Below are positions 16,829 through 25,895 of a DNA stretch of 64,000 bases, piece after piece (positions within the stretch are counted from its first letter, which is position 1; every line of letters begins with the position of its first letter). The position numbers and the translations under genes are program-made. The DNA lies in contig NZ_VLKP01000015.1 in NCBI RefSeq assembly GCF_007830115.1, positions 1 through 64,000 on the forward strand, given 5' to 3'. The stretch is from Aerolutibacter ruishenii. GTDB taxonomy: Bacteria; Pseudomonadota; Gammaproteobacteria; Xanthomonadales; Xanthomonadaceae. Under the pieces are notes generated by a model. It saw nothing but the letters and a program-made list of their open reading frames with translations, was not told where the DNA came from and made no database searches.

Positions 16829-17881
16829 TCAGTCAGCGCAGTCAGTCACGTATCGCTCGAAGGCAGCGATGGCGTCTTCCACCGTGACCAGGTCCATCAC
16901 GCCTTCGTGCTCGATCTTGGTGCCCCACTTGAGCTCGGCGGCCGGCTTGCCGCGGTACTTGCGGGCGGCATCGTCGTAGCGGTCCACGCAGTAGCGGCGG
17001 GTGGTGTACGGGCCGCTGCGCTCCGGGTTGCTGGCCGCGTGCAGGCCCAGCACCCGCGTGCCCATCGCGTTGGCGATGTGCATGGGGCCGGAGTCGGGGG
17101 TCATCAGCAGGTCAGCGCGTGCCAGCAGGGCCGGTAACTGCTTGAGCGTGTCCTTACCGACCAGGTCCAGCGCGCTGCCGTGCATGGCGGCGAGGATGGC
17201 GTCGGTGGTCTGGCGTTCCAGTTCGCTGCGGCCGCCGCACAGCACCACGCGCCAGCCGCACGCGATGGCGTGGTCGGCCACGGCGGCGTAGCGCTCGGCG
17301 CGCCAGTTGCGCAGCACGTGGCTGGAGCAGGGCGAGATCATCAGCGTGCGGCGGCCATCGTCCGGCCACTGCGCCTTCGCCCAGTCGAAGGCCTCGGCCG
17401 GTACCGGCAGGTCCCAGCGCACCGCGGTCTGGCGCAGGCCCAGCGGTTCGCAGAAGCTGCCCAGTGCGTCGAGCACATGCATGCCCGGCCGGTCCGGGAT
17501 GCGCTCGTTGATGAAAAGTCCGTGCAGGTCCTTGGAGCGCGACCTGTCGTAGCCGATGCGGCGGCGCGCGGGAATGAAGGCCGACAGGAGGTTGGCGCGC
17601 GCGGCTACCTGCATCTGCAGCAGCACATCGAAGCGGCGGCCGGCCAGTTGCCGGCGCAGTGTGCGCATGCCGGCCAGGCCGGTCTTCTTGTCGTACTCGA
17701 TGAACTCCACGCCGTCCAGGCCTGCGAGCAGGCGGTGCTCGCCCTTGCCGATCACCCAGGTGATGGCAACGTCCGGCCACGCGCTGCGCAACGTGCGCAC
17801 CACGGGCACCACGTGGGTGACGTCGCCCAGGGCCGACAGCCGCAGGATGCAGATCGAAGCAGGTGCAGGGACGGCGTGAAT
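16829..17881 (-). CDS. family-9 glycosyltransferase (heptosyltransferase-like), apparent ATT start
   Basis: Family GT9 enzymes add heptose or related sugars to lipopolysaccharide core. The 350-residue product has ICILRLSALGDVTHVVPVVR at its N-terminus, the family's nucleotide-sugar fold start, and SPCSSHVLRNWRAERYA plus LLMTPDSGPMHIANAMGTRVLGLH in the donor-binding half. No ATG, GTG or TTG lies in frame near the N-terminus. An ATT at 17881-17879 is 7 bases after GGAG (17892-17889), so ATT is proposed as the start. The gene diverges from kdkA with only 18 bases between start codons, supporting an LPS-core role. Confidence 0.85.
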   Translation of the reverse strand: MHAVPAPASICILRLSALGDVTHVVPVVRTLRSAWPDVAITWVIGKGEHRLLAGLDGVEFIEYDKKTGLAGMRTLRRQLAGRRFDVLLQMQVAARANLLSAFIPARRRIGYDRSRSKDLHGLFINERIPDRPGMHVLDALGSFCEPLGLRQTAVRWDLPVPAEAFDWAKAQWPDDGRRTLMISPCSSHVLRNWRAERYAAVADHAIACGWRVVLCGGRSELERQTTDAILAAMHGSALDLVGKDTLKQLPALLARADLLMTPDSGPMHIANAMGTRVLGLHAASNPERSGPYTTRRYCVDRYDDAARKYRGKPAAELKWGTKIEHEGVMDLVTVEDAIAAFERYVTDCAD

Positions 17882-17899
17882 TGTTAGACTCCAGAAGAT

Positions 17900-18649
17900 A
17901 TGACGGGTTACGACGCCGCCGAGGGATTGGTTCCGTTCCGCGAGGACAGCGGGTACGGCGCGATTCTGTTCGACACCACGCGGGTGCGGCAAGCCGCGCC
18001 GGAGTGGTTCTCTCCACAGTACTGGGGCGCGCGCGCGCGGCCGGTGGAAAGTGGCGGGCGTGGTGGTGCATGGTTCGTCGATGCGCCCTTCGGTCCGGTG
18101 CTGCTGCGCCGCTACCTGCGCGGCGGCATGGCGGCCAACGTGAGCCGTGACCGCTACTGGTGGCATGGCGCCGCCGCTACCCGCAGCTTCGCCGAGTTCC
18201 GGTTGACCCGCGCCGTTGCGGCCAAGGGGGTGTCCGTACCGCGGCCGGTGGCGGCCTATTACCGCCGTGATGGTCTGTTCTACACCGCCGCGATCCTGCT
18301 GGACCGGCTGGAGGACGTGCGTTCGCTGGCCGATCGCGCGGCCGTGGCCGGTGACGGCGCGCCGTGGGAGGAGGCGGGTCGACTGATCGCCCGCAGCCAC
18401 CGCGCGGGCCTGGACCATGCGGACCTCAATGCGCACAACCTGCTGTTCGACCCCGGCGGAAATGGCTGGGTGATCGACCTCGACCGTGGCCAGTTGCGCA
18501 TCCCCGCCACCGGATGGCGGCGAGGCAACCTCAAGCGATTGCACCGTTCGCTGATGAAGCTGCGGGGCGGGCGTTCGGAGGAGGATGTGGAGCGCGATTT
18601 CCAGCGCCTTCGATCCGCCTACGAGATGGCGTGGAGCCGGGGTACCTGA
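17900..18649 (+). CDS. kdkA: 3-deoxy-D-manno-octulosonic acid (Kdo) kinase
   Basis: KdkA phosphorylates the Kdo residue of lipid A-core lipopolysaccharide, adding negative charge to a short-core LPS. The 249-residue protein is a WaaP-type kinase with catalytic loop [13 protein letters not shown] (about 170-182) and metal-binding VIDLDRG (about 194-200). The family ending [10 protein letters not shown] is conserved. The ATG at 17900 has only a weak AGAAG upstream. Its stop overlaps the start of the next gene (TGATG). Kdo kinases go with a single phosphorylated Kdo in the inner core. Confidence 0.92.
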   Translation: MTGYDAAEGLVPFREDSGYGAILFDTTRVRQAAPEWFSPQYWGARARPVESGGRGGAWFVDAPFGPVLLRRYLRGGMAANVSRDRYWWHGAAATRSFAEFRLTRAVAAKGVSVPRPVAAYYRRDGLFYTAAILLDRLEDVRSLADRAAVAGDGAPWEEAGRLIARSHRAGLDHADLNAHNLLFDPGGNGWVIDLDRGQLRIPATGWRRGNLKRLHRSLMKLRGGRSEEDVERDFQRLRSAYEMAWSRGT

Positions 18650-19398
18650 TGGGCTGGGCATTGCGTTTGCACGGTGTGGGCAATGCCTCCGCCGTCGAGC
18701 TGGGCTCGGCGATGGCCACCATCGAGCGAGACGGCGCGCCATGGCTGACCATCGATTGCGGCGGCGAAGGCCTCACCGCGTTGCTGGCGCGTTATGGGCA
18801 GGCGCCGCGGGCGCTGTTCATCACGCACACCCACCTGGACCACATAGCCGGTTTTGAGCGGCTGTTCGTGGAGAGCTACTTCAATCCGGCGCTGCGCGGC
18901 ACGGTGAAGCTGTACGTGCCGGCGCCGCTGGTGCCGCTGCTGCACCAGCGCGTGGGGGATTACCCCAATGCGTTGGCCGAAGGCGGGGCGAATTTCTGGG
19001 ATGCATTCCAGGTGATCCCCGTGGGCAGTGCGTTCTGGCATGACGGAGTGCGGCTGGAAGTATTCCAGGCGCGCCATCACTGGCCGGACACCGCGTTCGG
19101 CCTGCGCTTGAAGGGCAGCCTGGTGTGGACGGGGGATACCCGGCCGATTCCCGAGGTGTTGGCGCGGGTCGCCGGTGAAGGGGAACTGATCGCGCATGAC
19201 TGCGCGCTGCACGGCAATCCCTCGCACAGCGGCATCGAGGACCTGGAGCGCGAGTACCCGGCCGCGCTGCTGTCGCGCTGCGTGCTGTACCACTACGCCA
19301 GTCGCGAAGAGGGCGAAGTGCTGGCGGCGCGCGGCTACCGCGTGGCACATCCGGATGAGTGCCTGCCCTTGGCCGAGCCCACGGCCATGCGCGCCTGA
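18649..19398 (+). CDS. MBL-fold metallo-hydrolase
   Basis: The 249-residue protein has the metallo-beta-lactamase motif FITHTHLDHIAGF with H60, H62, D64 and H65, plus later candidate ligands in WTGDTRP and AHDCALHGN. The architecture resembles RNase Z/ElaC-like small hydrolases, but the substrate is unknown. ATG 18649 overlaps the kdkA stop, so the two are probably translationally coupled. Linkage to kdkA may reflect only operon structure. Confidence 0.85.
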   Translation: MGWALRLHGVGNASAVELGSAMATIERDGAPWLTIDCGGEGLTALLARYGQAPRALFITHTHLDHIAGFERLFVESYFNPALRGTVKLYVPAPLVPLLHQRVGDYPNALAEGGANFWDAFQVIPVGSAFWHDGVRLEVFQARHHWPDTAFGLRLKGSLVWTGDTRPIPEVLARVAGEGELIAHDCALHGNPSHSGIEDLEREYPAALLSRCVLYHYASREEGEVLAARGYRVAHPDECLPLAEPTAMRA

Positions 19399-19404
19399 AA
19401 AGGC

Positions 19405-19512
19405 GGTAGCCCCGCCGGCTGGCCTCGGCACCCGCATCAGTCGATACCGTTGCTGCCTTCCGGCCCTGGCGGGGTTTTCGACCTAGCGTCGCGAGGGGCC
19501 GACGGGGCCACC
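19405..19512 (-). ncRNA. ffs: signal recognition particle RNA (4.5S RNA)
   Basis: The minus strand contains the universal SRP core AGGGCCGGAAGGCAGCAAC (around 19469-19450), with the GGAA tetraloop and the internal loop bound by Ffh, then the conserved TGATGCGGGTGCCG. The 5' and 3' ends GGTGGCCCCG (19512-19503) and CGGGGCTACC (19414-19405) pair to close a rod of about 108 nt. TTTT follows the 3' end. With Ffh it targets nascent membrane proteins to FtsY. Confidence 0.92.
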
Positions 19513-19590
19513 ATAGGCGACTGCGGGGCTTCGCGTGGGCAAAACGGCGCGCGGGCGCGGCTTGCTGGGCGGGACTCGCATTCAAGAATC

Positions 19591-19683
19591 TGGCGGAGAG
19601 AGGGGGATTCGAACCCCCGAAGCGCGGTTTAGACGCTTACACACTTTCCAGGCGTGCTCCTTCAACCACTCGGACACCTCTCC
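19591..19683 (-). tRNA. tRNA-Ser (anticodon GGA)
   Basis: The 93-nt class II tRNA has acceptor GGAGAGG (19683-19677) pairing with TCTCTCC, discriminator G and encoded CCA (19593-19591). The anticodon stem CACGC/GTGTG holds CTGGAAA with anticodon GGA at 19649-19647. The long variable arm of serine tRNAs is present. It lies 78 bases upstream of the SRP RNA on the same strand, so a shared transcript is possible. Confidence 0.97.
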
Positions 19684-20012
19684 GGGTCCCGGGGCCACGG
19701 CGCTGGGCTGCGGCCTCGGGGTCGCAAAGTCTAGCGGTCGCGGGGCTTTCGGACAAGTCGAGGCGTTGGGATTGCGGCTCGGGAGTCCGTGGCGACCGGC
19801 CGGGGTCCCCATCAGTGTCCGGGCCCCGCAACCAGTCCTTGCTCCTGCACCGCTGGAAGTCCGCTCCGGCGTTTCTCCTGTGCGGAGGTTCTGTCCCCTT
19901 GGGTAACGGAGTGTCTGGTACGCCATGGCACAATGGGCCAAGTCCGATCATCCGGTTCGGCACGCGGCTACCGTGGCCCCGTCGTCGCATCGTCAGCACT
20001 GCAAAGGATCCG
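19684..20012. other. spacer between tRNA-Ser(GGA) and dnaX, no gene seen
   Basis: The stretch must hold the divergent promoters for tRNA-Ser and dnaX. No coding region is supported. TGGCACAAT near 19925-19933 resembles an extended -10 for dnaX, but there is no convincing -35 box. Confidence 0.4.
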
Positions 20013-22007
20013 ATGTCCTACCTCGTCCTCGCCCGCAAATGGCGCCCCAGGCGCTTCGCCGAACTGGTCGGGCAGGAGCACGTGGTGCGTGCGCTGACCA
20101 ACGCGCTGGAAACCGGCCGCGTGCACCACGCGTTCCTGTTCACCGGCACCCGCGGGGTGGGCAAGACCACCATCGCGCGCATCTTCGCCAAGTCGCTGAA
20201 CTGCGAGCAGGGCACCTCGTCCGACCCGTGCGGCGCGTGCGCCACCTGCCAGGACATCGACGCCGGCCGCTTCTTCGACCTGATCGAGATCGACGCCGCG
20301 TCCAACACCGGCGTGGATGATGTGCGCGAGGTGATCGAGAACGCGCAGTACATGCCCAGCCGCGGCCGGGTGAAGGTCTACCTGATCGACGAAGTGCACA
20401 TGCTGTCGAAAGCGGCGTTCAACGCGCTGCTGAAGACGCTGGAGGAGCCGCCGGGGCACGTGAAGTTCCTGCTGGCCACCACCGACCCGCAGAAGCTGCC
20501 GGTGACGGTGCTGTCGCGCTGCCTGCAGTTCAACCTGAAGCGGTTGGACGAGGGCCAGATCACCGGGCAGATGAACAAGATCCTCGACGCCGAGGGCATT
20601 GCCGTGGAGCCGGGCGCGATCCGCCTGCTGGCCAAGGCCGCCGATGGCAGCCTGCGCGATGGCCTGTCCCTGCTGGACCAGGCCATTGCCTACACCGGCG
20701 CCAGCAGTGGCGGCGGGCAGCTGGTCGAAAGCGGTGTGGCGACGATGCTGGGGTCGGTGGACCGCACGCGCGTGGGCACGCTGCTGTCGGCGTTGGCCGA
20801 CGGCAACGGCGAGGCGCTGCTGGCGGAAGTGGCTGCGCTGGCCGACTTCTCGCCCGATTGGGGCACCGTGCTGGATGCGCTCAGTGATGCCATGCACCGC
20901 ATCCAGGTGCGCCAGCTGGTGCCCACTGCGCCGGTGGAAGCCGATGGCGTGGACATCGACGGACTCGCCGCGCGCATCCGTGCCGAAGTGGTGCAGCTCT
21001 GGTACCAGATGGCGCTCAACGGGCGTCGTGACCTGCCGATGGCACCGAGTCCGCGCGCAGGCTTCGAGATGACGCTGCTGCGCATGCTGGCGTTCCGTCC
21101 CGCGGAGGGCGGTGGAGGCATGCGATCCGCCCAGGCGGAGGGGGGGGCGCTGCGTGGCGCTGCGCCAACCGGCGTTGCGGCGAGCGGGACGGCAGCAGCG
21201 GCGTCTGCCGGTGCTGCGGTGGTGCCGACCGGCTCCCCGGCCGCACCTTCTTTTGACGCTTCGACTGCAACGTCGACTTCGCCTGTGCTTGCGGTTGAAG
21301 GCAGGCCGATCACTGCGTCGGAGACAGACGTACACGCCCCGGCGCCGCCGAAGCGATCGCCGGTCGAAAGCACATCGGCCGAGGACGACACCCCGCCGTG
21401 GGCCGAAGCCATGCCGCAGGTGCCGTCCTCCGCGAGCGTGGCGCCCATCGGGAGCATGGCTGGCCTGGCGCCCCCCATCGTGGTCGAGCGTAACCAGGTA
21501 CCGCGGATTGCCGCAGCACCGGCCGCCGCTTCCGCGATGCCGCCCGTTGCGCCGCCAGCGTCGGCCGACGCGTCCACCTCCGTCCTCGGTGCCATCGTCG
21601 ATGCCGACCTGTCCACCAGCATCGCCGACGCCAGCGAATGGCACGACATCGTGGCCGCCAGCGACCTCAAGGGCCCCGCGCGCCTGCTGGCCGAACACGC
21701 CGTGTTTGGCGGCTATGCCGATGGCGTGCTGACGCTGGCGCTGCCTGAGGCGGACCAGCACCTGGGCGTGCCCAACCTGGTCAAAATGGTGGCCGAAGCC
21801 CTGGTGCCCCGCCTGGGCAGTGCGCCAATGATCCGCTTCGCCAGCGCCGCCGTGGGCGAATCGCTGCGCGAGCGCAACGACCGCGCGCGCGACGAGCGCC
21901 AGGCCGCCGCAGAAGCCGTTTTCATGGACAACGCCGACGTGCAGCGCCTGGTCGCGCAATACGGCGCCCGCGTTGTCCCCGACTCAATCCGCCCCCTGGA
22001 AGACTGA
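20013..22007 (+). CDS. dnaX: DNA polymerase III subunit tau/gamma (clamp loader)
   Basis: DnaX is the clamp-loader ATPase that also links the polymerase cores and helicase. The 664-residue protein begins MSYLVLARKWRPRRF, has Walker A GTRGVGKTT (about 45-53), a C-x8-C-x2-C-x2-C zinc site (about 64-78), DEVHML Walker B and SRC sensor 1. An Ala/Pro-rich linker covers about 370-520, followed by the tau C-terminal region. AAGGA (20004-20008) precedes the ATG. No slippery A-run is visible for a gamma frameshift. ybaB starts 3 bases after the stop. Confidence 0.97.
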   Translation: MSYLVLARKWRPRRFAELVGQEHVVRALTNALETGRVHHAFLFTGTRGVGKTTIARIFAKSLNCEQGTSSDPCGACATCQDIDAGRFFDLIEIDAASNTGVDDVREVIENAQYMPSRGRVKVYLIDEVHMLSKAAFNALLKTLEEPPGHVKFLLATTDPQKLPVTVLSRCLQFNLKRLDEGQITGQMNKILDAEGIAVEPGAIRLLAKAADGSLRDGLSLLDQAIAYTGASSGGGQLVESGVATMLGSVDRTRVGTLLSALADGNGEALLAEVAALADFSPDWGTVLDALSDAMHRIQVRQLVPTAPVEADGVDIDGLAARIRAEVVQLWYQMALNGRRDLPMAPSPRAGFEMTLLRMLAFRPAEGGGGMRSAQAEGGALRGAAPTGVAASGTAAAASAGAAVVPTGSPAAPSFDASTATSTSPVLAVEGRPITASETDVHAPAPPKRSPVESTSAEDDTPPWAEAMPQVPSSASVAPIGSMAGLAPPIVVERNQVPRIAAAPAAASAMPPVAPPASADASTSVLGAIVDADLSTSIADASEWHDIVAASDLKGPARLLAEHAVFGGYADGVLTLALPEADQHLGVPNLVKMVAEALVPRLGSAPMIRFASAAVGESLRERNDRARDERQAAAEAVFMDNADVQRLVAQYGARVVPDSIRPLED

Positions 22008-22010
22008 AAC

Positions 22011-22331
22011 ATGCGTGGAAACATTGCCCAACTGATGCAGCAGGCGCAGCGAATGCAGGAAAACGTGCAGCGCGCGCAGGAAGAACTGGCCAAGATCGAG
22101 GTCACCGGCAACGCCGGCGGCGGCATGGTCAGCGTGACCCTGACCGGCCGCATGGAGTGCCGCAAGGTGCGCATCGACCCCAGCGTGATCAGCGATGCCG
22201 AGATGGCCGAAGACCTGATCGCCGCCGCCTTCAACGATGCGGTGAACAAGGTCAACGCCGAATCGCAGGCGAAGATGTCGGCCGCCACCGCCGGCATGCC
22301 GATGCCGCCGGGCATGAAGATGCCGTTCTGA
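22011..22331 (+). CDS. ybaB: YbaB/EbfC nucleoid-associated protein
   Basis: The 106-residue protein has the family helix [20 protein letters not shown], followed by the [17 protein letters not shown] strand region. YbaB proteins are small dimers that bind DNA as tweezers. It begins 3 bases after dnaX and precedes recR, the standard dnaX-ybaB-recR operon. A Met/Pro-rich tail ([11 protein letters not shown]) is common in this family. Confidence 0.95.
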   Translation: MRGNIAQLMQQAQRMQENVQRAQEELAKIEVTGNAGGGMVSVTLTGRMECRKVRIDPSVISDAEMAEDLIAAAFNDAVNKVNAESQAKMSAATAGMPMPPGMKMPF

Positions 22332-22392
22332 TGGCAACCGGTCGCGTGGCGGCGGCCGTGGGGCTGCCGCGCGCGGGCTTCTGCCGCCTGCA

Positions 22393-22992
22393 ATGAGCGC
22401 CTCACTGCTTGAACAACTGATCGATGCGTTCCGCGTGCTGCCCGGCGTCGGGCAGAAGTCGGCGCAGCGGATGGCGTACCACGTGCTGGAACGCGAACGC
22501 GAGGGGGGCCGGCGCCTGGCCGACACCCTGGCCAAGGCGATCGAACGCATTGGCCACTGCAGGCGCTGCCGCGACTTCAGCGAAACCGACATCTGCGCGA
22601 CCTGCGGCAGCGCCTCGCGCGATGCGCACCAGTTGTGCCTCGTCGAGTCGCCCGCCGATCGCCTCGCCATCGAGCAGGCCACCGGCTACCGGGGCCTGTA
22701 CTTCGTGCTGCAGGGGCGCCTGTCGCCGCTGGATGGCATCGGTCCGCGCGAACTCGGCCTCGACACGCTTGCCGCGCGCCTGGCGGAGGGTGAGGTGCAG
22801 GAGATGATCATCGCCACCAATCCCACCGTGGAAGGTGAGGCGACGGCCCATTACCTCGCGCAGTTGGCCCGCCAGCACAAGGTCAGGCCCAGTCGACTGG
22901 CCCATGGCGTGCCATTGGGCGGCGAGCTGGAATACGTGGACCGCGGGACGCTCTCCCACGCCTTCGGCAGTCGCAGCGAAATGCCCGACTGA
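22393..22992 (+). CDS. recR: recombination mediator RecR
   Basis: RecR works with RecO and RecF to load RecA on gapped DNA. The 199-residue protein has the helix-hairpin-helix [15 protein letters not shown] (about 16-30), a four-cysteine zinc motif CRRC...CATC (about 56-75) and a Toprim domain starting [14 protein letters not shown]. The [14 protein letters not shown]-terminal motif is present. It is the last gene of the dnaX-ybaB-recR set; recO is at 53.1 kb. Confidence 0.97.
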   Translation: MSASLLEQLIDAFRVLPGVGQKSAQRMAYHVLEREREGGRRLADTLAKAIERIGHCRRCRDFSETDICATCGSASRDAHQLCLVESPADRLAIEQATGYRGLYFVLQGRLSPLDGIGPRELGLDTLAARLAEGEVQEMIIATNPTVEGEATAHYLAQLARQHKVRPSRLAHGVPLGGELEYVDRGTLSHAFGSRSEMPD

Positions 22993-23066
22993 ACATGCCG
23001 GGGTATCCCGGCGGGTCGCCAACCCGCTGCAACCTGCCGATTGCCTTCCTTCATGAGGACCCACCG

Positions 23067-23420
23067 ATGAGCGACGACACCATCTTCCACAAGATCATCC
23101 GCCGCGAGATCCCCGCGACGATCGTCCACGAGGACGAGCACCTCATCGCCTTCCGCGACATTGCACCGCAGGCGCCGGTGCACGTGCTGTTCGTGCCGAA
23201 GGTGACGGTGCCCAGGCTCAACGACCTGCAGCCTTCGCAGGCCGAGGTGGTGGGGCGGCTGGTGATCGCCGCGGCGGATTACGCCAAGCGCGAAGGTTTT
23301 GCCGAAAGCGGCTACCGCGTGGTGATGAACTGCAACGGCGATGCCGGGCAGACCGTGTTCCAGATCCACCTGCACCTGCTGGCGGGTGCGCCGTTGGGGC
23401 GTTTCGGCACGCCCCACTGA
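23067..23420 (+). CDS. HIT-family nucleotide hydrolase (HinT-like)
   Basis: The 117-residue protein has the histidine triad QIHLHLLAG (H-x-H-x-H) near residues 100-108 and the family N-terminus IFHKIIRREIPA. HinT-type enzymes hydrolyse adenosine phosphoramidates. The ATG at 23067 was chosen over an in-frame upstream ATG at 22995, whose extension has no family match. Confidence 0.94.
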   Translation: MSDDTIFHKIIRREIPATIVHEDEHLIAFRDIAPQAPVHVLFVPKVTVPRLNDLQPSQAEVVGRLVIAAADYAKREGFAESGYRVVMNCNGDAGQTVFQIHLHLLAGAPLGRFGTPH

Positions 23421-23427
23421 AGGGCGG

Positions 23428-23916
23428 TCAGTACCAGCCCCACCACGGGTACGGCGCCGGGTACTGGACCACGTCGACCCGCTCGCGGATGGGCCACAGG
23501 TACACCACTTCGGCATCCACCACCGGAAGGCGATAGTCGTACTCGCCGATCTTGCGCGACTCGTAACCGCTGACGCGACCGGTGAAAGTGACTTCACGGT
23601 TGGGTTGGAACAGCGCTGGGTCATAGAACCCGGTCCGGCAGGCAACAAAGCGGCCGCCGGTGTCGTCAGTGGACTCCAGCGGGCGGCCAGTGCCGCCAAG
23701 TCGGGTGGAGATCATCTGGAAGCAGGTGCGGTTTGCCTGTGGTTCCACCTCGACCACGCGGCCACCCCAGCGCACCACCGCGCCGGTGCGGTCACTGGCG
23801 ACGGCGTCCTGCGGGCTGATCTCCGCAAAGGCACCCTGCAAGGGCTTGGGCTGGGAAACGCACGCAACCAGCACGGTGGCGGTGCCGACGGCAAGGGCGA
23901 TTGATCGGAACTTCAT
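23428..23916 (-). CDS. Slp-family outer-membrane lipoprotein
   Basis: The 162-residue protein has a lipoprotein signal with lipobox LVAC (Cys19), followed by a Slp-type domain: VRWGGRVVEVEP, EVTFTGRVSGYESRKIGEYDYRLPVV-type sequence and a hydrophobic aromatic tail (YPWWGWY). Slp proteins are outer-membrane lipoproteins linked to starvation or acid stress; function is not firmly known. It is the last gene of the moxR-DUF58-tgpA operon, with start overlapping the tgpA stop by four bases. Confidence 0.88.
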   Translation of the reverse strand: MKFRSIALAVGTATVLVACVSQPKPLQGAFAEISPQDAVASDRTGAVVRWGGRVVEVEPQANRTCFQMISTRLGGTGRPLESTDDTGGRFVACRTGFYDPALFQPNREVTFTGRVSGYESRKIGEYDYRLPVVDAEVVYLWPIRERVDVVQYPAPYPWWGWY

Positions 23917-25895
23917 CTGCGTTCTCCTGGCGGGCGTGGGCGGTGGGCCTTGAGCGCGCGAACCAGATCATGCTGTTCGTGAGTGGCCAGTCGTCCGGTT
24001 CGTGTTCCAGCGTAGCGCCAATTGATGAAACGGTGGCTGAGTTTCAGCAGGTCCCGGCCCAGGTCCGGACGGGCGGTCGCGACCCTGCGCGCCCAGTCAT
24101 CGGCGGTTTCATGAGACTCGCGGCCCAGGCCAAGACGGCGATATCGCCGGTCCATGCGGTGCCAGGCCCGCAGCACCGGGTCGGCCTCGTGCGGTTCGCG
24201 CGTGCTCAGCCACAGCATCCAGAGCAGGGCCAGTCCACCCGCCGCGCCAAACAGGGCGATCAATCCCCGGCCGCCCAACGGGTCCATGCCCAAGGGCTTG
24301 AGCAGGTCCTGCTGGCGCGCGGCATTGAACCCCAGCACGAAGTCGTTCCAGCCGCGGCGCAGCCAGTCGCCCATGTCCAGCAGCGGCGTCACCCCGCCGG
24401 CCGCCCCGAACATCCCCGCGCCGGGCGCGCGATCCTCCAGCGTGTCATAGATGCGTTCCGGGGCCACGGCGGCGGTCGGATCCACGCGCACCCAGCCGCG
24501 GTCGGGCAACCAGACCTCGGCCCAGGCGTGCGCATCGGAACGGCGAACCAGCCAGTAGTTGCCGATGGGGTTGCGATACCCGCCGGCATAACCGGTCACC
24601 ACCCGCGACGGGATGCCTGCACCACGCATCAGCACCACGAACGCGGAACTGAAGTGCTCGCAGAAGCCCTGCTTGTAGTCGAACAGGAATTCGTCCACGG
24701 CATGCCGGCCAAGCAATGGCGTGTCCAGCGTGTACGCGAATTCGGCACGGATCCATGCCATCGCGCGCTGCACGATGGCCGCGTCGTCGGCTCCCGCCTC
24801 GGCACGCCACTGCCGCGCAAGTGCCAGCGTCCGCGGGTTGTAGCCGGGCGGCAGTTCCAGGGCGGCATGGCGCAGGGTCTGGGGAAGTTCGGCCTGGTAG
24901 CGTCGAGGCGGTGCCGACTGCACCCGCCAACGACCCAGCGTGGTCTGTGGATGCTCCGCCCACAGGCCGTGGTCAATGGACAGGCGGGTGCCGGCGGGAG
25001 CGGAAAGCGGCAGGTCCAGCGCCACCAGCTGGCGCCGGTCGGTGGACTCGACCTCCATTTCGTAGTCCCATCGAGTTTCCGCGGGCTCGGTGTCGGCCAC
25101 GGGCAGGTTGCGGTACCAGCCGGGTTGGGTCCAGCTGCGGCCGTCGAATTGCCACAGCACCGGCCCTCGCCAGTACATCTGTTCCTGGCGGGGCGCGGCA
25201 CCGAAGAAGCGCACGCGCAGCGTGGGCGTGTCGTCATTCATCAGGTCCACCCACTCGCCCGGCGTCATGCTGTCGGACAACCCGGGGCGGGCCAGCGCGC
25301 GTTCCGGCACGCCCCACAACGGGGTGGCCATACGCGGAAACAACCAGAACGCGGCCAGCGTCAAAGGAACACCCATGGCCACCAGCCGGCCGATCGCCGG
25401 CAGCCGGTGGCGCAGCGTGGGTGCGCTCGTGTCCCCGGCCTCCACGTCGGCGAATCGCTGCAATGCCAACAGCGAGATCAACGTCGCCAGCAGGCCCAGC
25501 GCCAGGCTCAGCGGTCCCTGGTCAAGCAGGAACGTGGCGAACGGAGCGAACAGTGCGAAGCCCACCAGACTGCGCGCGTCGCGCAGGGTGGCGGTTTCGG
25601 AGGGCTTGATGGCCAGCATCGCGGCCAGCATCGCGCAGCCCGTGTCGCGGCCAAACGAGAACCGCGACAACGCCAGTACCGTGCCGACCAGCGAGACGGC
25701 CAGCAGCAACCGGATCAGCGAGTGTGCCGGCTGTCGCCACGCCAGCGCCGCCACGGCAATCGCACACGCCGCGATGGTGCCTGCCATCACGTTGGGCAAC
25801 TGCAGCAGCATGGGCGTCAGCGAAGCCGCACCCGCGGCGAATGCCCAGTGGCGCGTGGCCTGGTCCAGCGGCGGGGTGCGTGGTGCGTCAGCCAT
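23913..25895 (-). CDS. tgpA: TgpA-like membrane transglutaminase (DUF3488-transglutaminase-like)
   Basis: The 660-residue protein has about six N-terminal membrane segments (about 15-195), a periplasmic transglutaminase-like domain with Cys412 in GFCEHFSSAF, His in DAHAWAEVWL and Asp in VRVDPTAAV, then one more membrane segment near 555-575 and a DUF4129-like C-terminal tail. Pseudomonas TgpA of this architecture has periplasmic transglutaminase activity; the physiological substrate is unknown. It overlaps the DUF58 gene by 8 bases and slp by 4. Confidence 0.9.
   Translation of the reverse strand: MADAPRTPPLDQATRHWAFAAGAASLTPMLLQLPNVMAGTIAACAIAVAALAWRQPAHSLIRLLLAVSLVGTVLALSRFSFGRDTGCAMLAAMLAIKPSETATLRDARSLVGFALFAPFATFLLDQGPLSLALGLLATLISLLALQRFADVEAGDTSAPTLRHRLPAIGRLVAMGVPLTLAAFWLFPRMATPLWGVPERALARPGLSDSMTPGEWVDLMNDDTPTLRVRFFGAAPRQEQMYWRGPVLWQFDGRSWTQPGWYRNLPVADTEPAETRWDYEMEVESTDRRQLVALDLPLSAPAGTRLSIDHGLWAEHPQTTLGRWRVQSAPPRRYQAELPQTLRHAALELPPGYNPRTLALARQWRAEAGADDAAIVQRAMAWIRAEFAYTLDTPLLGRHAVDEFLFDYKQGFCEHFSSAFVVLMRGAGIPSRVVTGYAGGYRNPIGNYWLVRRSDAHAWAEVWLPDRGWVRVDPTAAVAPERIYDTLEDRAPGAGMFGAAGGVTPLLDMGDWLRRGWNDFVLGFNAARQQDLLKPLGMDPLGGRGLIALFGAAGGLALLWMLWLSTREPHEADPVLRAWHRMDRRYRRLGLGRESHETADDWARRVATARPDLGRDLLKLSHRFINWRYAGTRTGRLATHEQHDLVRALKAHRPRPPGERR

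Noticed and set aside
20500-21700. Programmed -1 frameshift for a short DnaX form
   Set aside because: No A-AAA-AAG-like heptamer or other clear slippery site was seen.
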